Shown here piece after piece: positions 12,252 through 25,161 of a stretch of DNA of 64,000 nucleotides. Where the stretch lies: the NCBI GenBank assembly GCA_023238725.1, contig CM041538.1, positions 4,284,380 to 4,348,379 on the forward strand, given 5' to 3'. The notes under the pieces are model-generated. The model did not search any database, had not been told where the DNA came from, and saw only the letters and a program-made list of their open reading frames with translations. A program made the translations under genes and the position numbers. The stretch comes from Scortum barcoo (taxonomy: Eukaryota > Chordata > Actinopteri > Centrarchiformes > Terapontidae). Each line of letters begins with the position of its first letter. Position 1 is the stretch's first letter.

Positions 12252-15200
12252 AACTAACGACTATCAAAACTGTGATTACTTGTGCTTATTTTGTTCTTTT
12301 AAAGTGATAAAGCTCTTTTAAATACAGTTCATATTCTTGTCTCTTTTTTAACTGTCAAAAATTACACTCACAAACAAGTTCAAGACAATAAAAACTACAT
12401 TACTTTTGATAAAGCTGCGTCCTCGACATTTAAATCTACAAAGATATTAATCAAAGCAAAGCGGCAAAACCTCTCATTTGACAAGCTTCTCAAATGAAAT
12501 CATTTGGATTGTGGACTTCATCATTGACTTAATTTAATGGATCATTAAATTGTTGTGACTTGATTATTGTTCTGTTGATTGACCAATCTGCACTCACTGG
12601 TTTAAATGCCTGGATTAATACTTACTCTAAAATTTGTAATGCTGTCGATTGTGTCCTGTAAATTTTTTAAATTAAAAATTATCTTAAAATTATTACTTAT
12701 AATAGAGCTGGACTATAAACTCATCTGAGTGGATTTTATTCACCTGAGCGGAACCCACTGCTGTTTGATAGCGGACTCCGATCCTAACTCAAAGTACCAG
12801 GGGACTCGTCCACGGTGGCTCACTGCTGCCATCTATTAATCACAGGTGAAACTACATCCACACAGCTCATCTTGGCTTCTGTCTGTCACACGAACAAGAC
12901 AGCTGATCTGGAATATTTGGGATTTGATTTATGATACAGACTTAGATGCATTCATATTTAGCTTTTGTGATACTATTTATTGACTCAGTGTATTTACTTA
13001 ACAAACCTCAAAAAGTCCCCCGTGCCCCCCACCTTCTTCTTACCCACACTGCATGTTTCCATGTGTTACAACCTTGCTGGAAAACAGAAAAAGAACTGAC
13101 TCATGAGTGGAGCAACAAATCTGACCCACAAAGCACAACCACAAAATATTCCCTGACTCTGGACGAGGAAAGTGCAGACTTGTTTCTCTTGGCACAAAAG
13201 AAGCTATTCTTAAGCTAAAGTTCATTTTCAGGCAGGCAGCCCTTCATGAAGGCCTAACCTTTCGAAACAGAGGCCGGTCCGCTTAGGGAGCCATTCTGAC
13301 CGCTGACTGCCATGCCACCAACACGACACTGTCCTGTTTTCTGCTCATTCAGTAGGCGGGACGCATGAGAAAATGTGGGCACAGAGATTATACTGCATCC
13401 CCATTTAGCCAAAACCACCAGGATTCTGATTCTGAAAGGCAATTTTAAAACAATGGAAAACACGGCACCTTAAATACACACAAACCACACACATGCAGCT
13501 AATGAGCCCTCAGAGACAGAGAACACATACTTCAGTGGGGAATGCGCTAATTTGGTTCCAGGCGAGTCTTTATCCCAGCGAGATACACACACCGCTGCGA
13601 GCGTGCCACTGAGGGCTGATTGGACGGGAATAATGTAAACACCAATCAGAGAGTGAGTAAACCCGGCCAATGGGCTGTTACAGAGACGAGACCGCTCATC
13701 ATTCACTCTGCGGTTTACAAAATGTTTGGCGCTGTCCTGTGAAAACCAGGTTTCAAAGTTTTATGAACGAAAGAAAGATCTTGTTCGCGACATCAGATCT
13801 CCAAATTTCTACTTTTCACAAATTAGGATGTCTAGTGGTCTTGCTTTACACTTGATAAAATTATTTTTCTGAGATGAACTAATTGATTTTAAAAGGGCTT
13901 TTCTGCTACAGACATTCCTCTAAAATGGAAACTTTTTGTGAATGAAGAAAAAGATCTCATTTTAACTTAATCGCAACAATGGACTAGTGAGGTAACTCCT
14001 TTTTTTCTCAAAGGTATCATGGGCCTGACATATAGAAGAATTGATTTTACTGCAAATATCCTGTGAAAATGAGTTTTAAACTTTGCAACATTATTTTTTT
14101 AAATAACAGGGTTTTCAAGAGGTTTTATTTGCCTATAAAAAGATGTATTGACGTTTCTGATGACAATGTTCATTTTTGATGACCTAAAAAGAAGCGCTTC
14201 ATTTTGAGGTTAAGGTTGGAAGCTTTATTGGCTGAAGAGGCAGGACGGTCTTGGGATTCATTGTTGCTGTTCTGTGAAAAACATGCTTCTCGAAAAATGT
14301 CAACCTTTTTATGAATATGGGTGATCGCTCTTATTATAAGCCTCATGACATCACATTCATCCAGTAGGTTTGTAGAAGGAGTTTTATTAGCCTCAGATGA
14401 ACAATCTGGACCCATAAAGGAGCATTTAATGCTTCAGTTTATCTGAAAACAAAAATTTCCAAATTTGGAAACGCGTGGTTTTCAGTGGAAAGCAAAGTTA
14501 TGCTTTCTTTGGAGCAGAATTGGCAAGCGTATAAAAATGCATCCACAACAGTAAGAGGGCTAATAAGGCAAGAAATTGTGGGTCTAAACACAATGCGATA
14601 TACTTTCACACACACAGGGAGTCAAAACAAGTGAATCACATTACTAACGAGTTACATGGATTGCATAACATGCCCACAAACTGTAGTAAGTAGTGGTATT
14701 ACCGCCTGTGTATGAGAGTAAACTGCTGGCAGGCTGCACAATAGCCGCTTTAGGCCTATAAACGCATCAACACACCAAGAAAACAGTGCAGAGCTTTGTG
14801 GGGAAACAGGCGTGTTAAATCCTGTGTGTGTCTCTGGCGTGGGAGCTTGTGCAAACCCGGATGGGGGAGAGACCAAAGGGTAGCAGGGAGAGAGCGAGCT
14901 GTGAGAAGATAATAGGATGATGATAAGTCTTCCTGAGAAGGAATTCGGATATGGATAATGAAGGATATAGATGAAGGAAGTCTGGCTCCTGAAGGCAACC
15001 TGCACTTTTGCCTTGAAAGCCGTCAAAAAACAATCAAGTGGAAACCTTGTGCCGCTTCATTCTTCATCTCAAACCTCCCCAAACTCTTCTTCCATCTTCT
15101 CTGTCTTCATCGCCCCTCCTGCCCCGCTCTCCCCATCATGTCATTTTCCCGGTCGTGAGCAAGGCGGGTTAATAATTCAGCCCGTCTCCCTGTGTGTCTG

Positions 15201-17133
15201 CTGTGACAGCTGCAGGTGGGATATCTCACAGGGAGAGAGCGCCGCTGAGGGGTTTTGTTCACGGCTTTCCTGTGAAGCGCTTCAGTAGGAAAACACAATG
15301 GGGTCGTGTTGAACCTTCAGATGCAGAACAGATTACTGTGAGCGGCCTGTAAGCACTTCCCCATTCGGGTTCGTTGTTCATGCATATTTCACGAGTGCAG
15401 TTTCCAAAATATTCAATTCTTATTATTGTCAGATGCATAATTCATTACCTATTGCTGCAGTGTTTATTTTTTCTTTTTTTTAAGGACACCAGTCTCTCTT
15501 TGTCTATTTGATCAGTTAAACTGTTAAATACTAAGAACAAAGACATCAAATTCATCCATATGTTCGTGACATTTCTCATTTTTACAGCTTCCTGCTTCAA
15601 GCGTAGAACCCATTTCATGTAAGGACCTCCTCACAAAAAGAAGGTTTTGACCAGTCTAGCCCCTTTGTGTCACTGAAGCCAACAAACTACAACAAAAACA
15701 CATTACCGACACTACTATATGCACCCTAACCAAACCCAAAACTGTTACTCAAAGTTGCATTCCTGAAAGTTTCTGACCAGAAAAAGCCACAAGACAGCAA
15801 AGAAGTTCTGGTTGAAGCTGAGGCTGTCAAAACAAGTTTGTTTGTACATTTTGCAGAGAAAACTGGGACTTACAAACTTTGCCATTTTCTATTAGGTAAT
15901 GCAAATGTTGGCATGCTAAATTAAAATGTCAACATGGAAAACACATTTTAAACTCCATCTAATCTGGTGTGTTATCATGCTGAAGTTAGCATTTAGCTAA
16001 AAACACCACTGTGCCCAAGTACGGCCGACTTAGTCTTGGTCACGTTTGGCTCAGAAGAGTGGTTGTGATTTGGATTCATTTTGTGCTAAAATTATGGAAA
16101 TTTGTCAAATCAGCAAGCAATTTTCAGCAATTTCACAAATTCAGAGAAGAACTGATATCTCCAGACATGCCTCAGCGTCTCCAATCGCCAATTCACCAGA
16201 CACCATCTTCAATTCCTTTGCAAACAGTGAAGTAGTTCCCTGTTTGTACACTTAATCTTCAGGGCTTTTAAGGACATACTCAGTCTGTTTTTGGATCATG
16301 CTAACTGGCTACAATCCACTCCCATAGCCATATAAGTGGAGTTAGTGTGGATCACTTCAATAATTTGTATTTGCATTGCAAGTATTTCACACAGTCTTTT
16401 GGCCATTTTTCCTGTGGGTTATGATAATACATTTGCTTTAGGGAAAGATGCCTGAGCACAAAGATCAAACCCATCAGCTCTTTCTGTTACAGTCACAGAG
16501 AAAAGGCATAATATCTTCTCTGTTTTGTTTGTGTGCTGAGCTTTTGATTCTGCAGCTGGCTGCTTTTCTGTCTCTCCAGTGTCCGTCCACTATTCCCTGT
16601 CCGCTTCCGCCCTTGCAGTATTAGAAAATAACCTTCACTCTGTTCTTGCTGATGACTCTGTACAGCGGAAACCGGCACCCACACACACAGACGCCCCTTC
16701 TCAAACCGATACTGCAAGCCAAACTCCCCTGGTGAGTCTGATGAACAAGCTGGCCACAGCAGGGATTCCCTTTAAAAAGCCAGCGTCGGGGAGAGGGCTG
16801 ATGGGAAGGAAGAGAGAGATGCTGTGAGTGATCTTTTCCTCTGTGGTGGGACAGACTGGAAATTGCTCCACACCACCGCTGCCAGTAATCTGGTGGGCTC
16901 AGCTGTTCGGAGCAGGCAGCATGTGGTGAGGAGCTACCAGAGGCAGGTTTATTGGTGTGGAAGCAAATAAACACAGCAGAGCCTCGCACAGGTACAGGCA
17001 TTTTCTGTCACTCTCAGTTTGTGTGTGGCCTGAGGACGGTCCTCCATGTGGGAGGTGGGAGCAGAGTCAGAGTCACGGCCGCAGACCACAAAAGATGTGG
17101 AAAGAGGAGTCATCATTCTCCCACTCTCTTCTC
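12252..17133. other. non-coding DNA, no gene seen
   Basis: No splice-bounded coding segments were recognised. The open frames near 14652-15026 overlap each other in several frames and read as low-complexity Ser/Leu/Pro strings. I treat them as chance frames. Confidence 0.5.
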
Positions 17134-17170
17134 TCTGTCTGTCTGTCTGTCTGTCTGTCTGCCTGTCTGT
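17134..17170 (+). repeat. (TCTG)n microsatellite
   Basis: Tandem TCTG/CTGT units are interrupted once by GCCTG near 17161. Confidence 0.95.
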
Positions 17171-20100
17171 ATTCCTTTTAATTTGTTGCCTCTTTCTTAA
17201 TTCTTAGCCTCACCTGTTGCAGTATGTTTTTAGAGCATCAGCAAACAATAAAGTTCATCAGTGAGTAATCAATCCTTCTTTTAATCAATTATGAATCCTT
17301 TAGCCTATAAAAAATGAAAAAAGGACAAAAGCCCTTTATAAAGTCTGAGGACACTGACTAAGTAATACATGCACAAGTGTTAAAATTTTTATACTAACAC
17401 AGAATCAAATTAATCTTTAGTCTGTTTTATCTCATAGATGCATTTTTATATCACATTTATTATGAGCCCTCATGTTGGCCTGCTAAGAATTATGTTCAGT
17501 ATTGATCAAGATATTTTTTCTCAGTTAATTGTTGGTCTAAACAACATTAAAAAAATCTGCTTAAAAAAGCCCCGAAACTATTTAAGCTGACAGTTTGAGA
17601 CATTCGGTTTACGACGTAATAAAAGAGCAGTAAATCCTCACATTGGAGAATCTGGAATCAGAGAATAGTTGGTGTTTCTTTACTTAAAAATGAACTCAAA
17701 TGATTAGTCAGCTTTTTTAAACAGTAAGTTACCTTTTGACAGCAGAGGACAGCCGTTCTCAGCAAACAAGCCCAGATTAATCGACTGACCACTACCTGCC
17801 CAGCTCTTAACGACAGACGGGCCAAGTTTGCAAGTGGTTGGCGAAGAAACTGGAACATCTGGATCAACTAATTTTTCCCGAAGCGTACCAAAAGTACCTA
17901 ATAAGTCATTTAAGTAAGATTTCTTAGTTGTTTCATAATGATACTGAAGAAAAGTTTGATCTTTTTTAAACTGAAATCAGGAAATGTTTGGCCAGTTTTC
18001 CTGCTGAGAAAAGAAATAAATTAATTATTAAAACTATAATTCATATTTCATATAATTGATTCATTAATTATCTGTTTATTAATCAATTAATTGATGAATT
18101 TATTATTTCAGCAGAGATTAAACTACACTCCAGAGATGTACGGGTTGAACTGGCTCTTCCAGTTTCACTCAGGCTTTCAAAGACCGGAATCAAACTAAAC
18201 CGAACTGATAAAATAATATCATTCTTATTCTAATGTGGTTGGATTCAGTGACTTAACTAGTACTGCTGAAAGCCAGTGTCTCGTGTCTATATTACAAATT
18301 GCCTTATTGTCTATGATCTAAGCTCTTGGCTCTCTGTCACACCCAAACCACCACAGTGATGAAGGATCAGTGCTGCCTGGAGACAGTGGGTCAGATCCTA
18401 GTGTGGAGGGGCGGGCGGGGGAGGGTGGGGGATCTCCTGGGATCACCACGGAGCTCCGAGACAAAAGGGACATTGTGGCACAGACTGACCCATCCAAGAA
18501 AACATTACTTCCTGTCCCATCAACTCCAGCATCCTCCGCACATGAGCCGCTCACTTCCCAGAACTGAAAGTCCCTTTTTAACATCATCTGCTGCTAAACA
18601 CTCACAGCAGTCAGTCCTGACCATGTGCAGTCGCTGGCACTCAACAACAGTAAACTGTATTTGTGGAGGAACTGGTCTCCACTAAGTTTCAAACATGACT
18701 AATAAGAATTTTATAGAAAAGAAGGTTTTTACACAAGAAAATATAGGTGTTAGAAACTTAAAGTAGTCTGTTGAAGGCATTACACATATGTTTAAGACTA
18801 TTAATTAAAACTCTTACATATATTAAATTATTGCTGACAAAGCAGCACTCCAGTTTTTGGAACAGTTTGCTTACCTTGTAATCACTGGCTAAAAGTCATG
18901 TTACTTATGTTATGAAAGTGAACGTGAAAGGACGTGGAAGCTGCTCGACAAACCCGCTAATCCTTCCCAAGGTTCAATTTTTTTTTAACTTTACAAGTCA
19001 GAGTCTAAAAAATTAGAGAAACCTGGGGGTGTTGGATTTGAAAAACCGGATCTCTCAAGGCCATGTTAGCTGCTACTAGCAAAACACACACACATACTCA
19101 CAAACACACACGTCTCAGACCGAACTACGTTTTCTGTTTCGTTCACTCTCCCCACTTTTGTCAACCCTTTTCCAACAGGCATCTGGTTAAAGCCTACAAG
19201 CTCTATTAAATTCACTGTCCACTACCTGCCCAGCACCACCCACAAAATAGACAAAGTGAGAGACCGGGTGGTGACGAAAGTAAAAATGTAACAGCTAAAG
19301 AGACAAATTTTTCTCAAGTGTTGGTGGAGACCAAACCAGAGCTAAAGGGAAAATGAGTGTTGGTCTCATTGAGTGGACAGGGACATAAATCAAAGGGAAT
19401 GAAAATGTTGCTGAATATGTAAACATACAAACACAGAAAAAAACATAAAAAAACATAAAAAATATGTAACGAATGCTTCACAGCTCTCCTGTTGCCTAAT
19501 GTTTAATGCAGCTTTACAGAACACAGAGTTAATTCTTCTATTTATATTTCTAAAGGTGACGCTTCTGTTTCATTTTTTTAAAGATTCTTCCTGCTGATGC
19601 ACTAAATCGGACACATCTGACACATCACATTAAAGGGTCTGATACTTGAGACCATCGTATTCACGAGGATGTAATAAGAACAAACAAACAGCATGCCAAT
19701 ATGAATTCCAGAAAACAGGAACATTAGAATATGGCAATTTCCTGCTTAAAGGCTGCTATTTAACAATCAAATCACAAATTTCAAATGTCATTCAATTCAG
19801 CAGCAGGGGGAACTGTAATAACAGTACTCTGTAAAAACCCAACTCTAAATGTATAATAATGTGATGATAGAGTACTTCTGAATAAAAACTACATAACACA
19901 CAAGCACCATCTCATTTTACACTGTGAGTCATCAGATTTCACTAGAAATCTGTTTACTGTGATGTGAGTGCTTCATAGAACAAAACAGTTTCACTTTAGA
20001 TGAATAATGAAGGTTGTGTGTCACTTCCAGTGTAACAGCACGGTTTCAAATTCACTGTGATTACAGTGTGTTGTTTGAAGGCTGTTATCAAGACTGTTAT

Positions 20101-20273
20101 CAGCTCCTTTCTTCAGCCTCAAAAAAAACAACTGCTCTGATTCTAGGGAACAGGAAGCAAGTTAACAATGCTCACTGGAAAAGTCATATCAGAAAGGTGG
20201 CTATCATATTGGTGATTTTCTTGGACTAAAGCTCCACAAGTGTGTTGGGGATGTGTTTGTTGGCTCACACTAC
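17171..20273. other. gmds intron 4 (5' part)
   Basis: This block follows gmds exon 4 in the transcript sense and begins with a clear donor (AAG|GTAGTG) at 20273. It contains a G-rich tract at 18408-18431 with quadruplex potential. No further gmds exon was found by looking for the conserved residues of the later exons (for example SELYG and RDWGH) on the minus strand. A search by eye can miss a diverged exon. Confidence 0.6.
18408..18431 (+). other. G-quadruplex-forming G-tract
   Basis: Five G-runs of 3-5 bases are separated by single bases within 24 nt. This satisfies the usual four-run quadruplex rule with minimal loops. In the gmds transcript (minus strand) the tract would be C-rich, so a quadruplex would form on the non-transcribed partner of the RNA sequence. 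Confidence 0.7.
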
Positions 20274-20383
20274 CTTGACGTGACTCTGAGCGCCCAGGTT
20301 GTAGATCTCTGTAGGCTTCACCTGGTTGATGATCTTCACCAGACATGTGCTGTCAGTCAGATCGCCATAATGCAGCTTCATGT
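20274..20383 (-). CDS. gmds: gmds exon 4
   Basis: The 110-nt exon starts after acceptor TTTCTCAG and ends before donor GTAGTG. Its first two bases complete Asn76. It then codes Met77-Lys112, including GDLTDSTCLVKIIN, whose Asp-Leu pair contacts the NADP adenine side in this family, and the conserved NLGAQSHVK end. It finishes in phase 0. Confidence 0.96.
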
Positions 20384-23300
20384 CTGAGAAAGATTAGGAA
20401 CGACACACACTGACTCACTTAAACACAAACACTTACAGAGACAGTCTTTCATATCTAAAAACAAATACTAGCTCCTACAATTGTCACTGGTCCTTCACAT
20501 ATTCACTCACTCAGAGACAATCTGATTGTGGTGATGAGTCACCATGTTCTGGTGTAACTGTAACTCCTACCAGTTGACGGAGCTGCCATCCATGGAGGAC
20601 CTCTACACCCAGCGGTGTAGGAGGAGAAGGACCACCAAAATCATTAAGGACCCCAGTCACCCAGCTACAAACTGTTCTGCCTGCTGCCATTGCCGTCTGG
20701 CCGACGGTTTGGTTCCGCAGCATTCAAGCCCGAACCACCAGGCTCAGGGAAGCTTCATCCTGCAGGCCATAAGACTTTTAAACTGTGTTCACAGCACCAC
20801 CACTTCTTAACAACTCCACCACTTCTGTTGTGTATATTCTTCTATTGTATATATATATATATCATTGTACATATGTTACTTATAATACTTAGTTTACATT
20901 TACAGTTTATATTTTATTTGTATAACTTATATTTTAAGGTCTTTACTTATTTTATTACTCTAGTTTATTATTTATCTTGAAAATTTTATTTTTATTTTCT
21001 AAATGATCTTTTTTACTTACTTTCTTGTTGACAGCCTCTATTGCTGTTAATATTCTCTTTTAGCATTGTTAGGAGAGCCTGGGATTTAAGAATTTCATTA
21101 CTACCAAGGATTGCTGATGTAAATTGTTGTGTAATGACAATAAATTCTTGAATCTTGAATCTTGAATTCTTGAATCTTAACCACCACTGCAAATGAGAAA
21201 TTGAAGTTATTTTGTCATTTCTAGTGTGTGCATGAAGTGAGGCTCCATGCAGCTCTAGGAAGTGTTCTTCACTAAGGTTTTAAAGCATCCAGCTCTCATT
21301 CATATTAGTGTATATATAAAAAGTTTCATGTCAATAGGCTGGTGGTGATTGGCTGTCAGTTGGGAGGGAGTTGTGTTCACAATCTGAAACTTTTTGGAGA
21401 ATAAGCTGTATTTTGTATCCTTAGTTACAACTAGGACAGAGACACTACACCTCCAAGTGGAAGAATTTAAAAGACAAAATTTCTTCTCAAGATTACACCA
21501 AAAACAACAGAACTAAAGATACTTGATTGAATATTTGTGAGGTGGAAGATAAGATCTAAAAAGGTTTGTGTTCTCTTCTGCAAATTACCCATACAGGAAA
21601 CTTACTGCCTTCTGTGTGCGTCTGTGGGTTCTGGTAGAGATGCTCAATGCGACCCGTGTTGAAGGAGCTGGAACGACGCAATATACCATGAACCTGTGAG
21701 ACAAGGGGACAGAAGAAACGGACACGAGGTTTACTCATGGCAGGCTTTATATAACCACCCTTTTTAATTTACAATAATTCTGTATACCACTTCAGTACAA
21801 CAAATGTAACCATGCTCAGTTCACTTTGTGGACCACTTTCATATTGTCTTGAAACAATAATGTTTTGACATTAAGTTGTTGCACTCCTTCACAGTAAAAG
21901 CTTTCACTGAAAAATACTACTGATCACAGCTTTTATGCAGGGCAGATACATTTAGGCAGTGTGTGCTTTCATTATATCACCCCAGTTTCAACAACACATT
22001 GAAAGGTAAATTGTGTCAATTTGGTAAACAGAATATAGTGTATATTGTTTTTTCACATTTGCTCTGGCCTTGATATAAAGTACTGTTTTTTCTGGAATTA
22101 TGTTACATTTGGAGGATTGCACTATTAGATGTACTATTTAGCTATAATTTGCCATGTTTACTGTATTATATGGATATATGGTCTGTTACTTTAGTTTACC
22201 AATTTACAGCACAGTATCTAGTTTTCTTTAAAAGTAAAATATTATTATACTATTATTAATACATGTATTATTTGTTTTTTATTGCCAATGAGTGAAGCAA
22301 TTATAATATAACTAAACGAAATATGAACCCTTTCCTGACTTTCCTAGCTGCCAGTAACAGCGTGTGGACTGATTTCTATGTAAAGGACCAGGAATCATTG
22401 ATGTCAGTAACTGCCTAGCACCCACCACAACAAAGACTCCAACACAAATTTCATGTAAGCACAAAAAAACAAATGTTATCTACTGAAGCCCGTCTGGCTG
22501 GGGGTGGGACCTGGATCAACATATTAATGCATCAATTCAGTGAAACGAGAGTCACATCTATCACCTCAATAACAAAGTGTAGCAACAAATCTTATTTATG
22601 ATGTTCCGTCTGGTTCACTCACGGTTTGTGTTTTCATCCAGCTAAAGTAGATCTGCTCACGTTACAGAGCCTCAAACAGCGATTGTTAAAACTATCAACA
22701 TGATGCCTGCCAATCCCGTTCAGTCTTGTGTGTGTGAGGTGCACTGCTTTGAGTGACACATGCAAGCAAAAGGATGCTGACTGCAGGTGACTTAATGACC
22801 ACAGGTATCATTGTTAGCAGGTGCTTTCTGAATGTGACACATAGGGTATTTAAATGTAACAACCCATGTCAAAGAGGTAATATGGCCTACTCTAATTTAT
22901 TGGGTTTCTTTAAAAATGATAGAAAGAAAGTCCAGTATTTTACTTTATTATTGTAAAAGCTGATGTCACAGTATCGTGTCTCATGACTCCAGCTCACTGT
23001 GTTTTTAAAATGTGATCTGTACTCCTTGTTCTGAGGCGGATGTGTTAGGAAGCTCTGCTCAGGGAAGATAACAGAACCTGATCCAAGGGGAGTCCATTAG
23101 TAGGAGGACGCTGTGCCCTGACCTCACTTCCTTTATTCACTGGGTACTTCCTGCCTGCCTGCGCGCTTCTCTTTAATGGCACCCCCTATCCCAGCCCACC
23201 CTCCTCCCTACACACGCAGCATCCCCAGCCTGCACTCAGTCCACTTCCTCTCTGCTGTCTCTGGCAGCAGCTGGCAAAGCAGTCCAGGCAGGCTTGGATG

Positions 23301-25121
23301 AAGGCGTGTGTTTGTGTGTGCGGCTACACATCTGAGGAGAAATGAAGTCATGCAGCTACTGTCAGGAAAACACAATGACCACTGGTGCAACATCTATGTT
23401 TATGCAAGTGCGTTGTGCATGTATGTGCGGTCACTCTTCACTGGAACCTTACGTAGTGCCAGTCAGTCAGAAACAGCTTGTTAACCTTCAAATCCACTGA
23501 CAGGCTGTTGACTTTCTGTGCTCCTGAAAACACTGCGAAATTTAGTGACCTCGCTCGTACGACCATATAATAACAACCATTTCCCTGTTAATGGTCTGAC
23601 CCGTGGGTAAAAGGTGAAGGGTGAACAGGCTCAAAGCAACACAAAGGGTCTTATCAGGGTGACGTGTGAGTCAGCCCGTGTACGAGGCTGAATGTCAAGT
23701 GACGTCACGATCCCCAAAGGAGCTCCCACACACTGCTGTGGCTGGATGCAGCTTATCAAGGGAATGACGCTCTGTGTGTATCTGTGTTCCTTGGCATTCA
23801 CGAGTGTCTGCATTCATTTCTGTGTATGTGTGTGTCTGGGCTTTCAAAAGAGCCAATTCTTGGTACTGTCCAGGCTGGATTTCTCTCTCACCTCGTAGCC
23901 TTTGGCGAGCAGGAACTCAGCCAGGTAGGAACCATCCTGAAAAGACAAAAGACAGCACCCTTTAAAATCTGTGAACTGGCACTGCGAATACACAAGTGTA
24001 CGGTTCAGACATATTGATTAGAGTTTCTTGTACTGACTGACACAGCAACACAACAAAAACATGATAAAACATTCGCTGCCCAAGTTTGGGCAAACTGAAT
24101 TCAGCATATCACCAGAGTAAGTGATTCACACATTCAGAGGAGACAAACTCTGTTGTTGCATTGAGTCATTTCTACACTAGGAGAACCAAAACTGATCCAC
24201 TGTGTAGTGCAGTCATCAACACATACAGTATACAGACAGGACTCATTGATACTGCTAATATTATAACTGCTATCTAAAAGTAAAATTACATAACAATGGT
24301 AAGAGATTGTAAAAGGCCCAGAGAAAATCAGCGATTTTATCATTTTAAAATAAGACATAATGAAACATCTGTTAAACAGACACAAATGTAAAAACCGAAT
24401 TGATAATGACATTTATAGATGATGTAATATAGTTTCTAAAGTTAGACTATCAGGGGGAAAATATGAAATATCAGTGTTCGAATTTATCAGGTATACCATT
24501 ACAGGGCCACCAGGTAATCTATTTGGCCAAAAAGGTTTATTAAAAGGATTAAAGCATTTATAGGATTTTAACCAAGGCTGAAAGTATTTTGTAGATTTAG
24601 AATAATGATTTTTTTCAAAATAGTGCTAAGCCCACGTCCCACCACTCCATAGAGGCGAAAATGTTCACTTCATGCCTTGTTCAGTTTACTTGACTTGACA
24701 AAGACTTTTAAATGAAGTCCAACTTGTTCCCTGTTGAATAGGTGCAGAAAAGCAAATGACTTGTTTTTATCATTTCATTGATGATTACACCAACAGATGT
24801 GCGGATTTCGTGTCGTATCGGATGTTTTGGACAGAATCTTCGGGGGAAACCCAACAGAAAACCTCTAAATAGTGAAACTGGCCGGTGCGGTGATGGTGTT
24901 AGAAAGTAAACCTGCACATTGTTAACTCCCTGACACATTAATGGACATGAGCGGTAAAAAAAATACCCTTTTAATGCCGTTGGAACACAACCCTCCCAAA
25001 AACCTCTGTACTGTAGCTGAATACTGAGCACTGGGATCATTACGTGTAACATCCACATGAACCAGGAGCTTTGGGCAGACACTGGACCAATCCAATGTGT
25101 GTGTCTTTTTGTGCTTGCGTG

Positions 25122-25161
<40 letters not shown>

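Noticed and set aside
14652..15033. Overlapping minus-strand frames up to 124 codons
   Set aside because: Three frames are open over the same Ser/Leu/Pro-rich stretch, which indicates compositional bias rather than a gene.
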